Below, one piece after another: positions 46,501 to 62,600 of a stretch of 64,000 nucleotides of DNA (the first letter of the stretch is position 1; every line of letters starts with the position of its first letter). The translations under genes and the position numbers were made by a program. The notes under the pieces were generated by a model. That model was not told where the DNA came from and made no database searches. It saw only the letters and a program-made list of their open reading frames with translations. Origin of the DNA: Oasisia sp. SBJ-2009 (taxonomy: Eukaryota; Annelida; Polychaeta; Sabellida; Siboglinidae); NCBI GenBank assembly GCA_964017155.1, contig OZ024857.1, forward strand, positions 25,226,155-25,290,154, read 5' to 3'.

Positions 46501-49116
46501 AACACACTCTACACAAACACAGGGCATCACAAACCACAATGAACACACTCTACACAGACACAGGGCATCACCAACAACAGTGAACACACTACACAGACAC
46601 AGGGCATCATCAACAACAGTGAACACACTCTACATAGACACAGGGCATCACAAACAACAGTGAACACACTCTTCACAGACACAGGGCATCACCAACAACA
46701 GTGAACACACTCTACACAGACACAGGGCATCACCAACAACAGTGAACACACTCTACACAGACACAGGGCATCACCAACAACAGTGAACACACTACACACA
46801 GACACAGGGCATCACCAACAACAGTGAACACACTCTACACAAACACAGGGCATCACCATCAACAGTGAACACACTCCACACAAACACAGGGCATCACCAA
46901 CAACAGTGAACACACTTCACAGACACAAGACGCCAGCAAACAGTGAACACACTCCAGACAGACAAAAGGAATTATCAGCTATAGTCAAGCCTTGTTTCAC
47001 ACAGTGAACACACTCCACTCAGACACAGGGTATCGGGCAACCACAGTGAACACACTACACAGACACAAGGCGTCAACAACAACAGTGAACACACTCCATG
47101 CAGACACAGGACATCACAAACCACAGTGAACACACTACACAGACACAAGGCGTCAACAACCACAGTGAACACACTCCATGCAGACACAGGACATCACAAA
47201 CCACAGTGAACACACTACACAGACACAAGGTATCAGCAACCACAGTGAACACACTCCATGCAGACACAGGGCATCACAAACCACAGTGAACACACTACAC
47301 AGACACAAGGCGTCAACAACCACAGTGAACACACTCCATGCAGACACAGGACATCACAAACCACAGTGAACACACTCTACACAGACACAAGGCATCACCA
47401 ACAACAGTGAACACACTACACAGACACAGGACATCACCAACAACAGTGAACACACTGCATACAGACTCAGGGCATCACCAACAACAGTGAACACACTACA
47501 CACAAACACAGGACATCACCAACAACAGTGAACACACTACACACAAACACAGGACATCACCAACAACAGTGAACACACTGCATACAGACTCAGGCCATCA
47601 CCAACAACAGTGAACACACTCTACACAGACACAGGGCATCACAAACCACAGTAAACACACTACACACAAACACAGGGCATCACAAACCACAATGAACACA
47701 CTCTACACAGACACAGGGCATCACCAACAACAGTGAACACACTCTACACAAACACAGGGCATCACAAACCACAATGAACACACTCTACACAGACACAGGG
47801 TATCACCAACAACAGTGAACACACTACACAGACACAGGGCATCACCAACAACAGTGAACACACTCTACACAGACACAGGGCATCACCAACAACAGTGAAC
47901 ACACTCTACACAGACACAGGGCATCACCAACAACAGTGAACACACTCTACACAGACACAGGGCATCACCAACAACAGTGAACCCACTACACAGACACAGG
48001 GCATCACAAACCACAGTGAACACACTACACAGACACAGGGCATCACCAACAACAGTGAACACACTTCACAGACACAAGACGCCAGCAAACAGTGAACACA
48101 CTCCAGACAGACAAAAGGAATTATCAGCTATAGTCAAGCCTTGTTTCACACAGTGAACACACTCCACTCAGACACAGGGCATCGGGCAACCACAGTGAAC
48201 ACACTACACAGACACAAGGCGTCAACAACAAAAGTGAACACACTCCATGCAGACACAGGACATCACAAACCACAGTGAACACACTACACAGACACAAGGT
48301 ATCAGCAACCACAGTGAACACACTCCATGCAGACACAGGGCATCACAAACCACAGTGAACACACTACACAGACACAAGGCGTCAACAACCACAGTGAACA
48401 CACTCCATGCAGACACAGGACATCACAAACCACAGTGAACACACTCTACACAGACACAAGGCATCACCAACAACAGTGAACACACTACACAGACACAGGA
48501 CATCACCAACAACAGTGAACACACTCCATACAGACTCAGGGCATCACCAACAACAGTGAACACACTACACACAAACACAGGACATCACCAACAACAGTGA
48601 ACACACTACACACAAACACAGGACATCACCAACAACAGTGAACACACTGCATACAGACTCAGGCCATCACCAACAACAGTGAACACACTCTACACAGACA
48701 CAGGGCATCACAAACCACAGTAAACACACTACACACAAACACAGGGCATCACAAACCACAATGAACACACTCTACACAGACACAGGGCATCACCAACAAC
48801 AGTGAACACACTCTACACAAACACAGGGCATCACAAACCACAATGAACACACTCTACACAGACACAGGGTATCACCAACAACAGTGAACACACTACACAG
48901 ACACAGGGCATCACCAACAACAGTGAACACACTCTACACAGACACAGGGCATCACCAACAACAGTGAACACACTCTACACAGACACAGGGCATCACCAAC
49001 AACAGTGAACACACTCTACACAGACACAGGGCATCACCAACAACAGTGAACACACTTCACAGACACAAGACGCCAGCAAACACAGTGAACACACTCCAGA
49101 CAGACACAAGGAATTA
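43505..49116. repeat. Satellite array 4
   Basis: Markers at 44,423, 45,820, 46,975 and 48,124 (spacing 1,397, 1,155, 1,149). Carries the variant GGGTATCGGGC after some markers, which arrays 1-3 lack and array 5 has. Confidence 0.95.
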
Positions 49117-49374
49117 TCAGCTATTGTCAAGCCTTGTTTCACTCATTCCTCTAGGTTTCTGTCTGACAGCAGCCATGAATGATCTGTGCTGTGTTACAGA
49201 TGGAGGAGTCTGGGAGAAACATCTCGTTCCAGTGTACATCAGCATCGGGTTATGTGAGTTGAGAGGCTATTCACATTATGCTTATCCTGCCTATAAAGTC
49301 ACACCAAAGCAATGAAGTAGCATACTACTGCAGTAGGGTAATTCCATATCACATGAATATTGTTTGGCAATTTT
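49117..49374 (+). repeat. Right spacer, macro-unit 4
   Basis: Same as right spacer 1. This is the last right spacer in the window; the one closing unit 5 lies outside. Confidence 0.9.
49155..49253 (+). CDS. Exon-like segment, copy 4
   Basis: Identical to copy 1 with the same acceptor and donor. At least one more copy is expected beyond the window if unit 5 closes like the others. Confidence 0.55.
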
Positions 49375-50614
49375 GTTTTTTGCGAATGCTTGTATTTTCC
49401 ATATTTTATAAAATGGCATTCTTCGCAGAATAATTAAGTCAGCATTATATTTCAAATGTGTAATCATATTGCAATTCATTCCCCTTCGATAACAGTGTTC
49501 GTCATAAACTCGATTTGAAAATGTTATCAAAGTCTGAATTACTGAAGTTCGACATAGCGACATCGTTTAGTAATTACAACGAAGCTAAAAACCACCAACC
49601 GCGTCATCGAGCCGCGCAGTAATATTTGTTTGTAACAAAATAGACAGCTCAAAAGTGAGCATGTAATCATAGAAACTGTTGGCAGACACATTGATTTAGA
49701 CAATTTGTGTGTTCTTCCATGATTTTCATCCCTGCAGCAAATGTTTGAATTTAATCTTATTGGCTGAAAATATATTCACTGCATGACAAGCAGTACCGGA
49801 AATGGAGTTTGACGCTGAGTTCGACTACAAAACTGCATGGCAATTGATGCTATATATACACGAAAATAGCCTGCATTACAAAATATTGACGGTTGCCAAT
49901 GAAACTTCAATGTTATTACATGCGAACCGCTGAAATAAACAGCCATTATTCGATGACACAGTTTTGCGGTGCGCAGTTTAAATGTATGTACTCAGGTTGG
50001 TTCGGGCGTTCTGGCCATGAAAGGGACTCGGGTTGATTTGGTCATTCTGACCACGAGAGGGTTAATAGTCATGTACAATACGTCACTGATTAACAAAAAA
50101 TCTTGACCAAATTTGCCATGCATGTTTATTAACAAATATGAACTTACAATTCATTTGCATTTATTCTAATCCACCGAACTCATTTGCATGTATTCTTGTC
50201 CACCGTATTGCATGTCATAACATGCAGGTAACAACTATTGAAAAAATCCATGACTGTATCTTGTATAGTTTTCTGTTTAATTTTGTATGTATATAGAACA
50301 TAATTATGCCAAAAATACAATGTTAAGAAAAATGCAAGAAAACAATTTAAAACATGTTGTAAAGTTGATGTGTCAGCATACACCAATCATTTCCCATCAA
50401 GCATCTTAATGTGTTCAATGTGTCTGTGACACTTGACAAATGTTTGCTGTCCACAGGGAATGTGTCCAGAGATAGCCAGATCAATATCAATGCATATTGG
50501 TATATTGAGCTTAACTATATTATATAGGCTTTTTTAATGTGTTAAACAGAACAGCACACTTCTTAATGAAGTTAGACCTAAATGTAATAAAAGCAAGACA
50601 CAACCAATCACAAT
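49375..50614. repeat. Left spacer, macro-unit 5
   Basis: Matches the left spacer of unit 4 almost exactly. Confidence 0.92.
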
Positions 50615-53600
50615 GAACTGGCCACTGAACACACTGCAGACACAGGGCATCACAAACAACATGAACACACTCCACACAGACAGGGCATCACAAACCACAG
50701 TAAACACACTACACAGACACAAGGCGTCAACAACCACAGTGAACACACTCCACACAGACACAGGGCATCACCAACCACAGTGAACACACTACACAGACAC
50801 AAGGCATCAACAACAATAGTGAACACACCCCACACAGACACAGGGCATCACAAACCACAGTGAACACATTACACAGACACAAGGCATCAACAACCACAGT
50901 GAACACACTCCACTCAGACACAGGGCATCGGGCAACCACAGTGAACACACTACACAGACACAAGGCGTCAACAACAACAGTGAACACACTCCATGCAGAC
51001 ACAGGACATCACAAACCACAGTGAACACACTACACAGACACAAGGCGTCAACAACCACAGTGAACACACTCCATGCAGACACAGGACATCACAAACCACA
51101 GTGAACACACTACACAGACACAAGGTATCAGCAACCACAGTGAACACACTCCATGCAGACACAGGGCATCACAAACCACAGTGAACACACTACACAGACA
51201 CAAGGCGTCAACAACCACAGTGAACACACTCCATGCAGACACAGGACATCACAAACCACAGTGAACACACTCTACACAGACACAAGGCATCACCAACAAC
51301 AGTGAACACACTACACAGACACAGGACATCACCAACAACAGTGAACACACTACACACAGACACAGGGCATCACCAACAACAGTGAACACACTCTACACAA
51401 ACACAGGGCATCACCAACAACAGTGAACACACTCCACACAAACACAGGGCATCACCAACAACAGTGAACACACTTCACAGACACAAGACGCCAGCAAACA
51501 GTGAACACACTCCAGACAGACAAAAGGAATTATCAGCTATAGTCAAGCCTTGTTTCACACAGTGAACACACTCCACTCAGACACAGGACATCGGGCAACC
51601 ACAGTGAACACACTACACAGACACAAGGCGTCAACAACAACAGTGAACACACTCCATGCAGACACAGGACATCACAAACCACAGTGAACACACTACACAG
51701 ACACAAGGCGTCAACAACCACAGTGAACACACTCCATGCAGACACAGGACATCACAAACCACAGTGAACACACTACACAGACACAAGGTATCAGCAACCA
51801 CAGTGAACACACTCCATGCAGACACAGGGCATCACAAACCACAGTGAACACACTACACAGACACAAGGCGTCAACAACCACAGTGAACACACTCCATGCA
51901 GACACAGGACATCACAAACCACAGTGAACACACTCTACACAGAAACAAGGCATCACCAACAACAGTGAACACACTACACAGACACAGGACATCACCAACA
52001 ACAGTGAACACACTGCATACAGACTCAGGGCATCACCAACAACAGTGAACACACTACACACAAACACAGGACATCACCAACAACAGTGAACACACTACAC
52101 ACAAACACAGGACATCACCAACAACAGTGAACACACTGCATACAGACTCAGGCCATCACCAACAACAGTGAACACACTCTACACAGACACAGGGCATCAC
52201 AAACCACAGTAAACACACTACACACAAATACAGGGCATCACAAACCACAATGAACACACTCTACACAGACACAGGGCATCACCAACAACAGTGAACACAC
52301 TCTACACAAACACAGGGCATCACAAACCACAATGAACACACTCTACACAGACACAGGGTATCACCAACAACAGTGAACACACTACACAGACACAGGGCAT
52401 CATCAACAACAGTGAACACACTCTACACAGACACAGGGCATCACAAACAACAGTGAACACACTCTTCACAGACACAGGGCATCACCAACAACAGTGAACA
52501 CACTCTACACAGACACAGGGCATCACCAACAACAGTGAACACACTCTACACAGACACAGGGCATCACCAACAACAGTGAACACACTACACACAGACACAG
52601 GGCATCACCAACAACAGTGAACACACTCTACACAAACACAGGGCATCACCATCAACAGTGAACACACTCCACACAAACACAGGGCATCACCAACAACAGT
52701 GAACACACTTCACAGACACAAGACGCCAGCAAACAGTGAACACACTCCAGACAGACAAAAGGAATTATCAGCTATAGTCAAGCCTTGTTTCACACAGTGA
52801 ACACACTCCACTCAGACACAGGGTATCGGGCAACCACAGTGAACACACTACACAGACACAAGGCGTCAACAACAACAGTGAACACACTCCATGCAGACAC
52901 AGGACATCACAAACCACAGTGAACACACTACACAGACACAAGGCGTCAACAACCACAGTGAACACACTCCATGCAGACACAGGACATCACAAACCACAGT
53001 GAACACACTACACAGACACAAGGTATCAGCAACCACAGTGAACACACTCCATGCAGACACAGGGCATCACAAACCACAGTGAACACACTACACAGACACA
53101 AGGCGTCAACAACCACAGTGAACACACTCCATGCAGACACAGGACATCACAAACCACAGTGAACACACTCTACACAGACACAAGGCATCACCAACAACAG
53201 TGAACACACTACACAGACACAGGACATCACCAACAACAGTGAACACACTGCATACAGACTCAGGGCATCACCAACAACAGTGAACACACTACACACAAAC
53301 ACAGGACATCACCAACAACAGTGAACACACTACACACAAACACAGGACATCACCAACAACAGTGAACACACTGCATACAGACTCAGGCCATCACCAACAA
53401 CAGTGAACACACTCTACACAGACACAGGGCATCACAAACCACAGTAAACACACTACACACAAACACAGGGCATCACAAACCACAATGAACACACTCTACA
53501 CAGACACAGGGCATCACCAACAACAGTGAACACACTCTACACAAACACAGGGCATCACAAACCACAATGAACACACTCTACACAGACACAGGGTATCACC

Positions 53601-56600
53601 AACAACAGTGAACACACTACACAGACACAGGGCATAACCAACAACAGTGAACACACTCTACACAAACACAGGGCATCACCAACAACAGTGAACACACTCT
53701 ACACAAACACAGGGCATCACAAACCACAATGAACACACTCTACACAGACACAGGGTATCACCAACAACAGTGAACACACTACACAGACACAGGGCATCAT
53801 CAACAACAGTGAACACACTCTACACAGACACAGGGCATCACCAACAACAGTGAACACACTCTACACAGACACAGGGCATAACCAACAACAGTGAACACAC
53901 TCTACACAGACACAGGGCATCACCAACAACAGTGAACACACTCTACACAGACACAGGGCATCACCAACAACAGTGAACACACTACACACAGACACAAGGC
54001 ATCACCAACAACAGTGAACACACTCTACACAAACACAGGGCATTACCAACAACAGTGAACACACTCCACACAAACACAGGGCATCACCAACAACAGTGAA
54101 CACACTTCACAGACACAAGACGCCAGCAAACAGTGAACACACTCCAGACAGACAAAAGGAATTATCAGCTATAGTCAAGCCTTGTTTCACACAGTGAACA
54201 CACTCCACTCAGACACAGGGCATCGGGCAACCACAGTGAACACACTACACAGACACAAGGCGTCAACAACAACAGTGAACACACTCCATGCAGACACAGG
54301 ACATCACAAACCACAGTGAACACACTACACAGACACAAGGTATCAGCAACCACAGTGAACACACTCCATGCAGACACAGGGCATCACAAACCGCAGTGAA
54401 CACACTACACAGACACAAGGCGTCAACAACCACAGTGAACACACTCCATGCAGACACAGGACATCACAAACCACAGTGAACACACTCTACACAGACACAA
54501 GGCATCACCAACAACAGTGAACACACTACACAGACACAGGACATCACCAACAACAGTGAACACACTGCATACAGACTCAGGGCATCACCAACAACAGTGA
54601 ACACACTACACACAAACACAGGACATCACCAACAACAGTGAACACACTACACACAAACACAGGACATCACCAACAACAGTGAACACACTCTACACAGACA
54701 CAGGGCATCACAAACCACAGTAAACACACTACACACAAATACAGGGCATCACAAACCACAATGAACACACTCTACACAGACACAGGGCATCACCAACAAC
54801 AGTGAACACACTCTACACAAACACAGGGCATCACAAACCACAATGAACACACTCTACACAGACACAGGGTATCACCAACAACAGTGAACACACTACACAG
54901 ACACAGGGCATCATCAACAACAGTGAACACACTCTACACAGACACAGGGCATCACAAACAACAGTGAACACACTCTTCACAGACACAGGGCATCACCAAC
55001 AACAGTGAACACACTCTACACAGACACAGGGCATCACCAACAACAGTGAACACACTCTACACAGACACAGGGCATCACCAACAACAGTGAACACACTACA
55101 CACAGACACAGGGCATCACCAACAACAGTGAACACACTCTACACAAACACAGGGCATCACCATCAACAGTGAACACACTCCACACAAACACAGGGCATCA
55201 CCAACAACAGTGAACACACTTCACAGACACAAGACGCCAGCAAACAGTGAACACACTCTAGACAGACAAAAGGAATTATCAGCTATAGTCAAGCCTTGTT
55301 TCACACAGTGAACACACTCCACTCAGACACAGGGTATCGGGCAACCACAGTGAACACACTACACAGACACAAGGCGTCAACAACAACAGTGAACACACTC
55401 CATGCAGACACAGGACATCACAAACCACAGTGAACACACTACACAGACACAAGGCGTCAACAACCACAGTGAACACACTCCATGCAGACACAGGACATCA
55501 CAAACCACAGTGAACACACTACACAGACACAAGGTATCAGCAACCACAGTGAACACACTCCATGCAGACACAGGGCATCACAAACCACAGTGAACACACT
55601 ACACAGACACAAGGCGTCAACAACCACAGTGAACACACTCCATGCAGACACAGGACATCACAAACCACAGTGAACACACTCTACACAGACACAAGGCATC
55701 ACCAACAACAGTGAACACACTACACAGACACAGGACATCACCAACAACAGTGAACACACTGCATACAGACTCAGGGCATCACCAACAACAGTGAACACAC
55801 TACACACAAACACAAGACATCACCAACAACAGTGAACACACTACACACAAACACAGGACATCACCAACAACAGTGAACACACTGCATACAGACTCAGGCC
55901 ATCACCAACAACAGTGAACACACTCTACACAGACACAGGGCATCACAAACCACAGTAAACACACTACACACAAACACAGGGCATCACAAACCACAATGAA
56001 CACACTCTACACAGACACAGGGCATCACCAACAACAGTGAACACACTCTACACAAACACAGGGCATCACAAACCACAATGAACACACTCTACACAGACAC
56101 AGGGTATCACCAACAACAGTGAACACACTACACAGACACAGGGCATCACCAACAACAGTGAACACACTCTACACAGACACAGGGCATCACCAACAACAGT
56201 GAACACACTCTACACAGACACAGGGCATCACCAACAACAGTGAACACACTCTACACAGACACAGGGCATCACCAACAACAGTGAACCCACTACACAGACA
56301 CAGGGCATCACAAACCACAGTGAACACACTACACAGACACAGGGCATCACCAACAACAGTGAACACACTTCACAGACACAAGACGCCAGCAAACAGTGAA
56401 CACACTCCAGACAGACAAAAGGAATTATCAGCTATAGTCAAGCCTTGTTTCACACAGTGAACACACTCCACTCAGACACAGGGCATCGGGCAACCACAGT
56501 GAACACACTACACAGACACAAGGCGTCAACAACAAAAGTGAACACACTCCATGCAGACACAGGACATCACAAACCACAGTGAACACACTACATAGACACA

Positions 56601-59600
56601 AGGTATCAGCAACCACAGTGAACACACTCCATGCAGACACAGGGCATCACAAACCACAATGAACACACTACACAGACACAAGGCATCAACAACCACAGTG
56701 AACACACTCCATGCAGACACAGGACATCACAAACCACAGTGAACACACTCTACACAGACACAAGGCATCACCAACAACAGTGAACACACTACACAGACAC
56801 AGGACATCACCAACAACAGTGAACACACTGCATACAGACTCAGGGCATCACCAACAACAGTGAACACACTACACACAAACACAGGACATCACCAACAACA
56901 GTGAACACACTACACACAAACACAGGACATCACCAACAACAGTGAACACACTGCATACAGACTCAGGCCATCACCAACAACAGTGAACACACTCTACACA
57001 GACACAGGGCATCACAAACCACAGTAAACACACTACACACAAACACAGGGCATCACAAACCACAATGAACACACTCTACACAGACACAGGGCATCACCAA
57101 CAACAGTGAACACACTCTACACAAACACAGGGCATCACAAACCACAATGAACACACTCTACACAGACACAGGGTATCACCAACAACAGTGAACACACTAC
57201 ACAGACACAGGGCATCATCAACAACAGTGAACACACTCTACACAGACACAGGGCATCACAAACAACAGTGAACACACTCTACACAGACACAGGGCATCAC
57301 CAACAACAGTGAACACACTCTACACAGACACAGGGCATCACCAACAACAGTGAACACACTCTACACAGACACAGGGCATCACCAACAACAGTGAACACAC
57401 TATACACAGACACAGGGCATCACCAACAACAGTGAACACACTCTACACAAACACAGGGCATCACCATCAACAGTGAACACACTCCACACAAACACAGGGC
57501 ATCACCAACAACAGTGAACACACTTCACAGACACAAGACGCCAGCAAACAGTGAACACACTCCAGACAGACAAAAGGAATTATCAGCTATAGTCAAGCCT
57601 TGTTTCACACAGTGAACACACTCCACTCAGACACAGGGCATCGGGCAACCACAGTGAACACACTACACAGACACAAGGCGTCAACAACAACAGTGAACAC
57701 ACTCCATGCAGACACAGGACATCACAAACCACAGTGAACACACTACACAGACACAAGGCGTCAACAACCACAGTGAACACACTCCATGCAGACACAGGAT
57801 ATCACAAACCACAGTGAACACACTACACAGACACAAGGTATCAGCAACCACAGTGAACACACTCCATGCAGACACAGGGCATCACAAACCACAGTGAACA
57901 CACTACACAGACACAAGGCGTCAACAACCACAGTGAACACACTCCATGCAGACACAGGACATCACAAACCACAGTGAACACACTCTACACAGACACAAGG
58001 CATCACCAACAACAGTGAACACACTACACAGACACAGGACATCACCAACAACAGTGAACACACTGCATACAGACTCAGGGCATCACCAACAACAGTGAAC
58101 ACACTACACACAAACACAGGACATCACCAACAACAGTGAACACACTACACACAAACACAGGACATCACCAACAACAGTGAACACACTGCATACAGACTCA
58201 GGCCATCACCAACAACAGTGAACACACTCTACACAGACACAGGGCATCACAAACCACAGTAAACACACTACACACAAACACAGGGCATCACAAACCACAA
58301 TGAACACACTCTACACAGACACAGGGCATCACCAACAACAGTGAACACACTCTACACAAACACAGGGCATCACAAACCACAATGAACACACTCTACACAG
58401 ACACAGGGTATCACCAACAACAGTGAACACACTACACAGACACAGGGCATCATCAACAACAGTGAACACACTCTACACAGACACAGGGCATCACCAACAA
58501 CAGTGAACACACTCTACACAGACACAGGGCATCACCAACAACAGTGAACACACTCTACACAGACACAGGGCATCACAAACCACAGTAAACACACTACACA
58601 CAAATACAGGGCATCACAAACCACAATGAACACACTCTACACAGACACAGGGCATCACCAACAACAGTGAACACACTCTACACAAACACAGGGCATCACA
58701 AACCACAATGAACACACTCTACACAGACACAGGGTATCACCAACAACAGTGAACACACTACACAGACACAGGGCATCATCAACAACAGTGAACACACTCT
58801 ACACAGACACAGGGCATCACAAACAACAGTGAACACACTCTTCACAGACACAGGGCATCACCAACAACAGTGAACACACTCTACACAGACACAGGGCATC
58901 ACCAACAACAGTGAACACACTCTACACAGACACAGGGCATCACCAACAACAGTGAACACACTACACACAGACACAGGGCATCACCAACAACAGTGAACAC
59001 ACTCTACACAAACACAGGGCATCACCATCAACAGTGAACACACTCCACACAAACACAGGGCATCACCAACAACAGTGAACACACTTCACAGACACAAGAC
59101 GCCAGCAAACAGTGAACACACTCCAGACAGACAAAAGGAATTATCAGCTATAGTCAAGCCTTGTTTCACACAGTGAACACACTCCACTCAGACACAGGGT
59201 ATCGGGCAACCACAGTGAACACACTACACAGACACAAGGCGTCAACAACAACAGTGAACACACTCCATGCAGACACAGGGCATCACAAACCACAATGAAC
59301 ACACTCTACACAGACACAGGGTATCACCAACAACAGTGAACACACTACACAGACACAGGGCATCATCAACAACAGTGAACACACTCTACACAGACACAGG
59401 GCATCACCAACAACAGTGAACACACTCTACACAGACACAGGGCATAACCAACAACAGTGAACACACTCTACACAGACACAGGGCATCACGAACAACAGTG
59501 AACACACTCTACACAGACACAGGGCATCACCAACAACAGTGAACACACTACACACAGACACAGGGCATCACCAACAACAGTGAACACACTCTACACAAAC

Positions 59601-62600
59601 ACAGGGCATTACCAACAACAGTGAACACACTCCACACAAACACAGGGCATCACCAACAACAGTGAACACACTTCACAGACACAAGACGCCAGCAAACAGT
59701 GAACACACTCCAGACAGACAAAAGGAATTATCAGCTATAGTCAAGCCTTGTTTCACACAGTGAACACACTCCACTCAGACACAGGGCATCGGGCAACCAC
59801 AGTGAACACACTACACAGACACAAGGCGTCAACAACAACAGTGAACACACTCCATGCAGACACAGGACATCACAAACCACAGTGAACACACTACACAGAC
59901 ACAAGGTATCAGCAACCACAGTGAACACACTCCATGCAGACACAGGGCATCACAAACCACAGTGAACACACTACACAGACACAAGGCGTCAACAACCACA
60001 GTGAACACACTCCATGCAGACACAGGATATCACAAACCACAGTGAACACACTCTACACAGACACAAGGCATCACCAACAACAGTGAACACACTACACAGA
60101 CACAGGACATCACCAACAACAGTGAACACACTGCATACAGACTCAGGGCATCACCAACAACAGTGAACACACTACACACAAACACAGGACATCACCAACA
60201 ACAGTGAACACACTACACACAAACACAGGACATCACCAACAACAGTGAACACACTGCATACAGACTCAGGCCATCACCAACAACAGTGAACACACTCTAC
60301 ACAGACACAGGGCATCACAAACCACAGTAAACACACTACACACAAATACAGGGCATCACAAACCACAATGAACACACTCTACACAGACACAGGGCATCAC
60401 CAACAACAGTGAACACACTCTACACAAACACAGGGCATCACAAACCACAATGAACACACTCTACACAGACACAGGGTATCACCAACAACAGTGAACACAC
60501 TACACAGACACAGGGCATCATCAACAACAGTGAACACACTCTACACAGACACAGGGCATCACAAACAACAGTGAACACACTCTTCACAGACACAGGGCAT
60601 CACCAACAACAGTGAACACACTCTACACAGACACAGGGCATCACCAACAACAGTGAACACACTCTACACAGACACAGGGCATCACCAACAACAGTGAACA
60701 CACTACACACAGACACAGGGCATCACCAACAACAGTGAACACACTCTACACAAACACAGGGCATCACCATCAACAGTGAACACACTCCACACAAACACAG
60801 GGCATCACCAACAACAGTGAACACACTTCACAGACACAAGACGCCAGCAAACAGTGAACACACTCCAGACAGACAAAAGGAATTATCAGCTATAGTCAAG
60901 CCTTGTTTCACACAGTGAACACACTCCACTCAGACACAGGGTATCGGGCAACCACAGTGAACACACTACACAGACACAAGGCGTCAACAACAACAGTGAA
61001 CACACTCCATGCAGACACAGGACATCACAAACCACAGTGAACACACTACACAGACACAAGGCGTCAACAACCACAGTGAACACACTCCATGCAGACACAG
61101 GACATCACAAACCACAGTGAACACACTACACAGACACAAGGTATCAGCAACCACAGTGAACACACTCCATGCAGACACAGGGCATCACAAACCACAGTGA
61201 ACACACTACACAGACACAAGGCGTCAACAACCACAGTGAACACACTCCATGCAGACACAGGACATCACAAACCACAGTGAACACACTCTACACAGACACA
61301 AGGCATCACCAACAACAGTGAACACACTACACAGACACAGGACATCACCAACAACAGTGAACACACTGCATACAGACTCAGGGCATCACCAACAACAGTG
61401 AACACACTACACACAAACACAGGACATCACCAACAACAGTGAACACACTACACACAAACACAGGACATCACCAACAACAGTGAACACACTGCATACAGAC
61501 TCAGGCCATCACCAACAACAGTGAACACACTCTACACAGACACAGGGCATCACAAACCACAGTAAACACACTACACACAAACACAGGGCATCACAAACCA
61601 CAATGAACACACTCTACACAGACACAGGGCATCACCAACAACAGTGAACACACTCTACACAAACACAGGGCATCACAAACCACAATGAACACACTCTACA
61701 CAGACACAGGGTATCACCAACAACAGTGAACACACTACACAGACACAGGGCATAACCAACAACAGTGAACACACTCTACACAAACACAGGGCATCACCAA
61801 CAACAGTGAACACACTCTACACAAACACAGGGCATCACAAACCACAATGAACACACTCTACACAGACACAGGGTATCACCAACAACAGTGAACACACTAC
61901 ACAGACACAGGGCATCATCAACAACAGTGAACACACTCTACACAGACACAGGGCATCACCAACAACAGTGAACACACTCTACACAGACACAGGGCATAAC
62001 CAACAACAGTGAACACACTCTACACAGACACAGGGCATCACCAACAACAGTGAACACACTCTACACAGACACAGGGCATCACCAACAACAGTGAACACAC
62101 TACACACAGACACAAGGCATCACCAACAACAGTGAACACACTCTACACAAACACAGGGCATTACCAACAACAGTGAACACACTCCACACAAACACAGGGC
62201 ATCACCAACAACAGTGAACACACTTCACAGACACAAGACGCCAGCAAACAGTGAACACACTCCAGACAGACAAAAGGAATTATCAGCTATAGTCAAGCCT
62301 TGTTTCACACAGTGAACACACTCCACTCAGACACAGGGCATCGGGCAACCACAGTGAACACACTACACAGACACAAGGCGTCAACAACAACAGTGAACAC
62401 ACTCCATGCAGACACAGGACATCACAAACCACAGTGAACACACTACACAGACACAAGGTATCAGCAACCACAGTGAACACACTCCATGCAGACACAGGGC
62501 ATCACAAACCGCAGTGAACACACTACACAGACACAAGGCGTCAACAACCACAGTGAACACACTCCATGCAGACACAGGACATCACAAACCACAGTGAACA

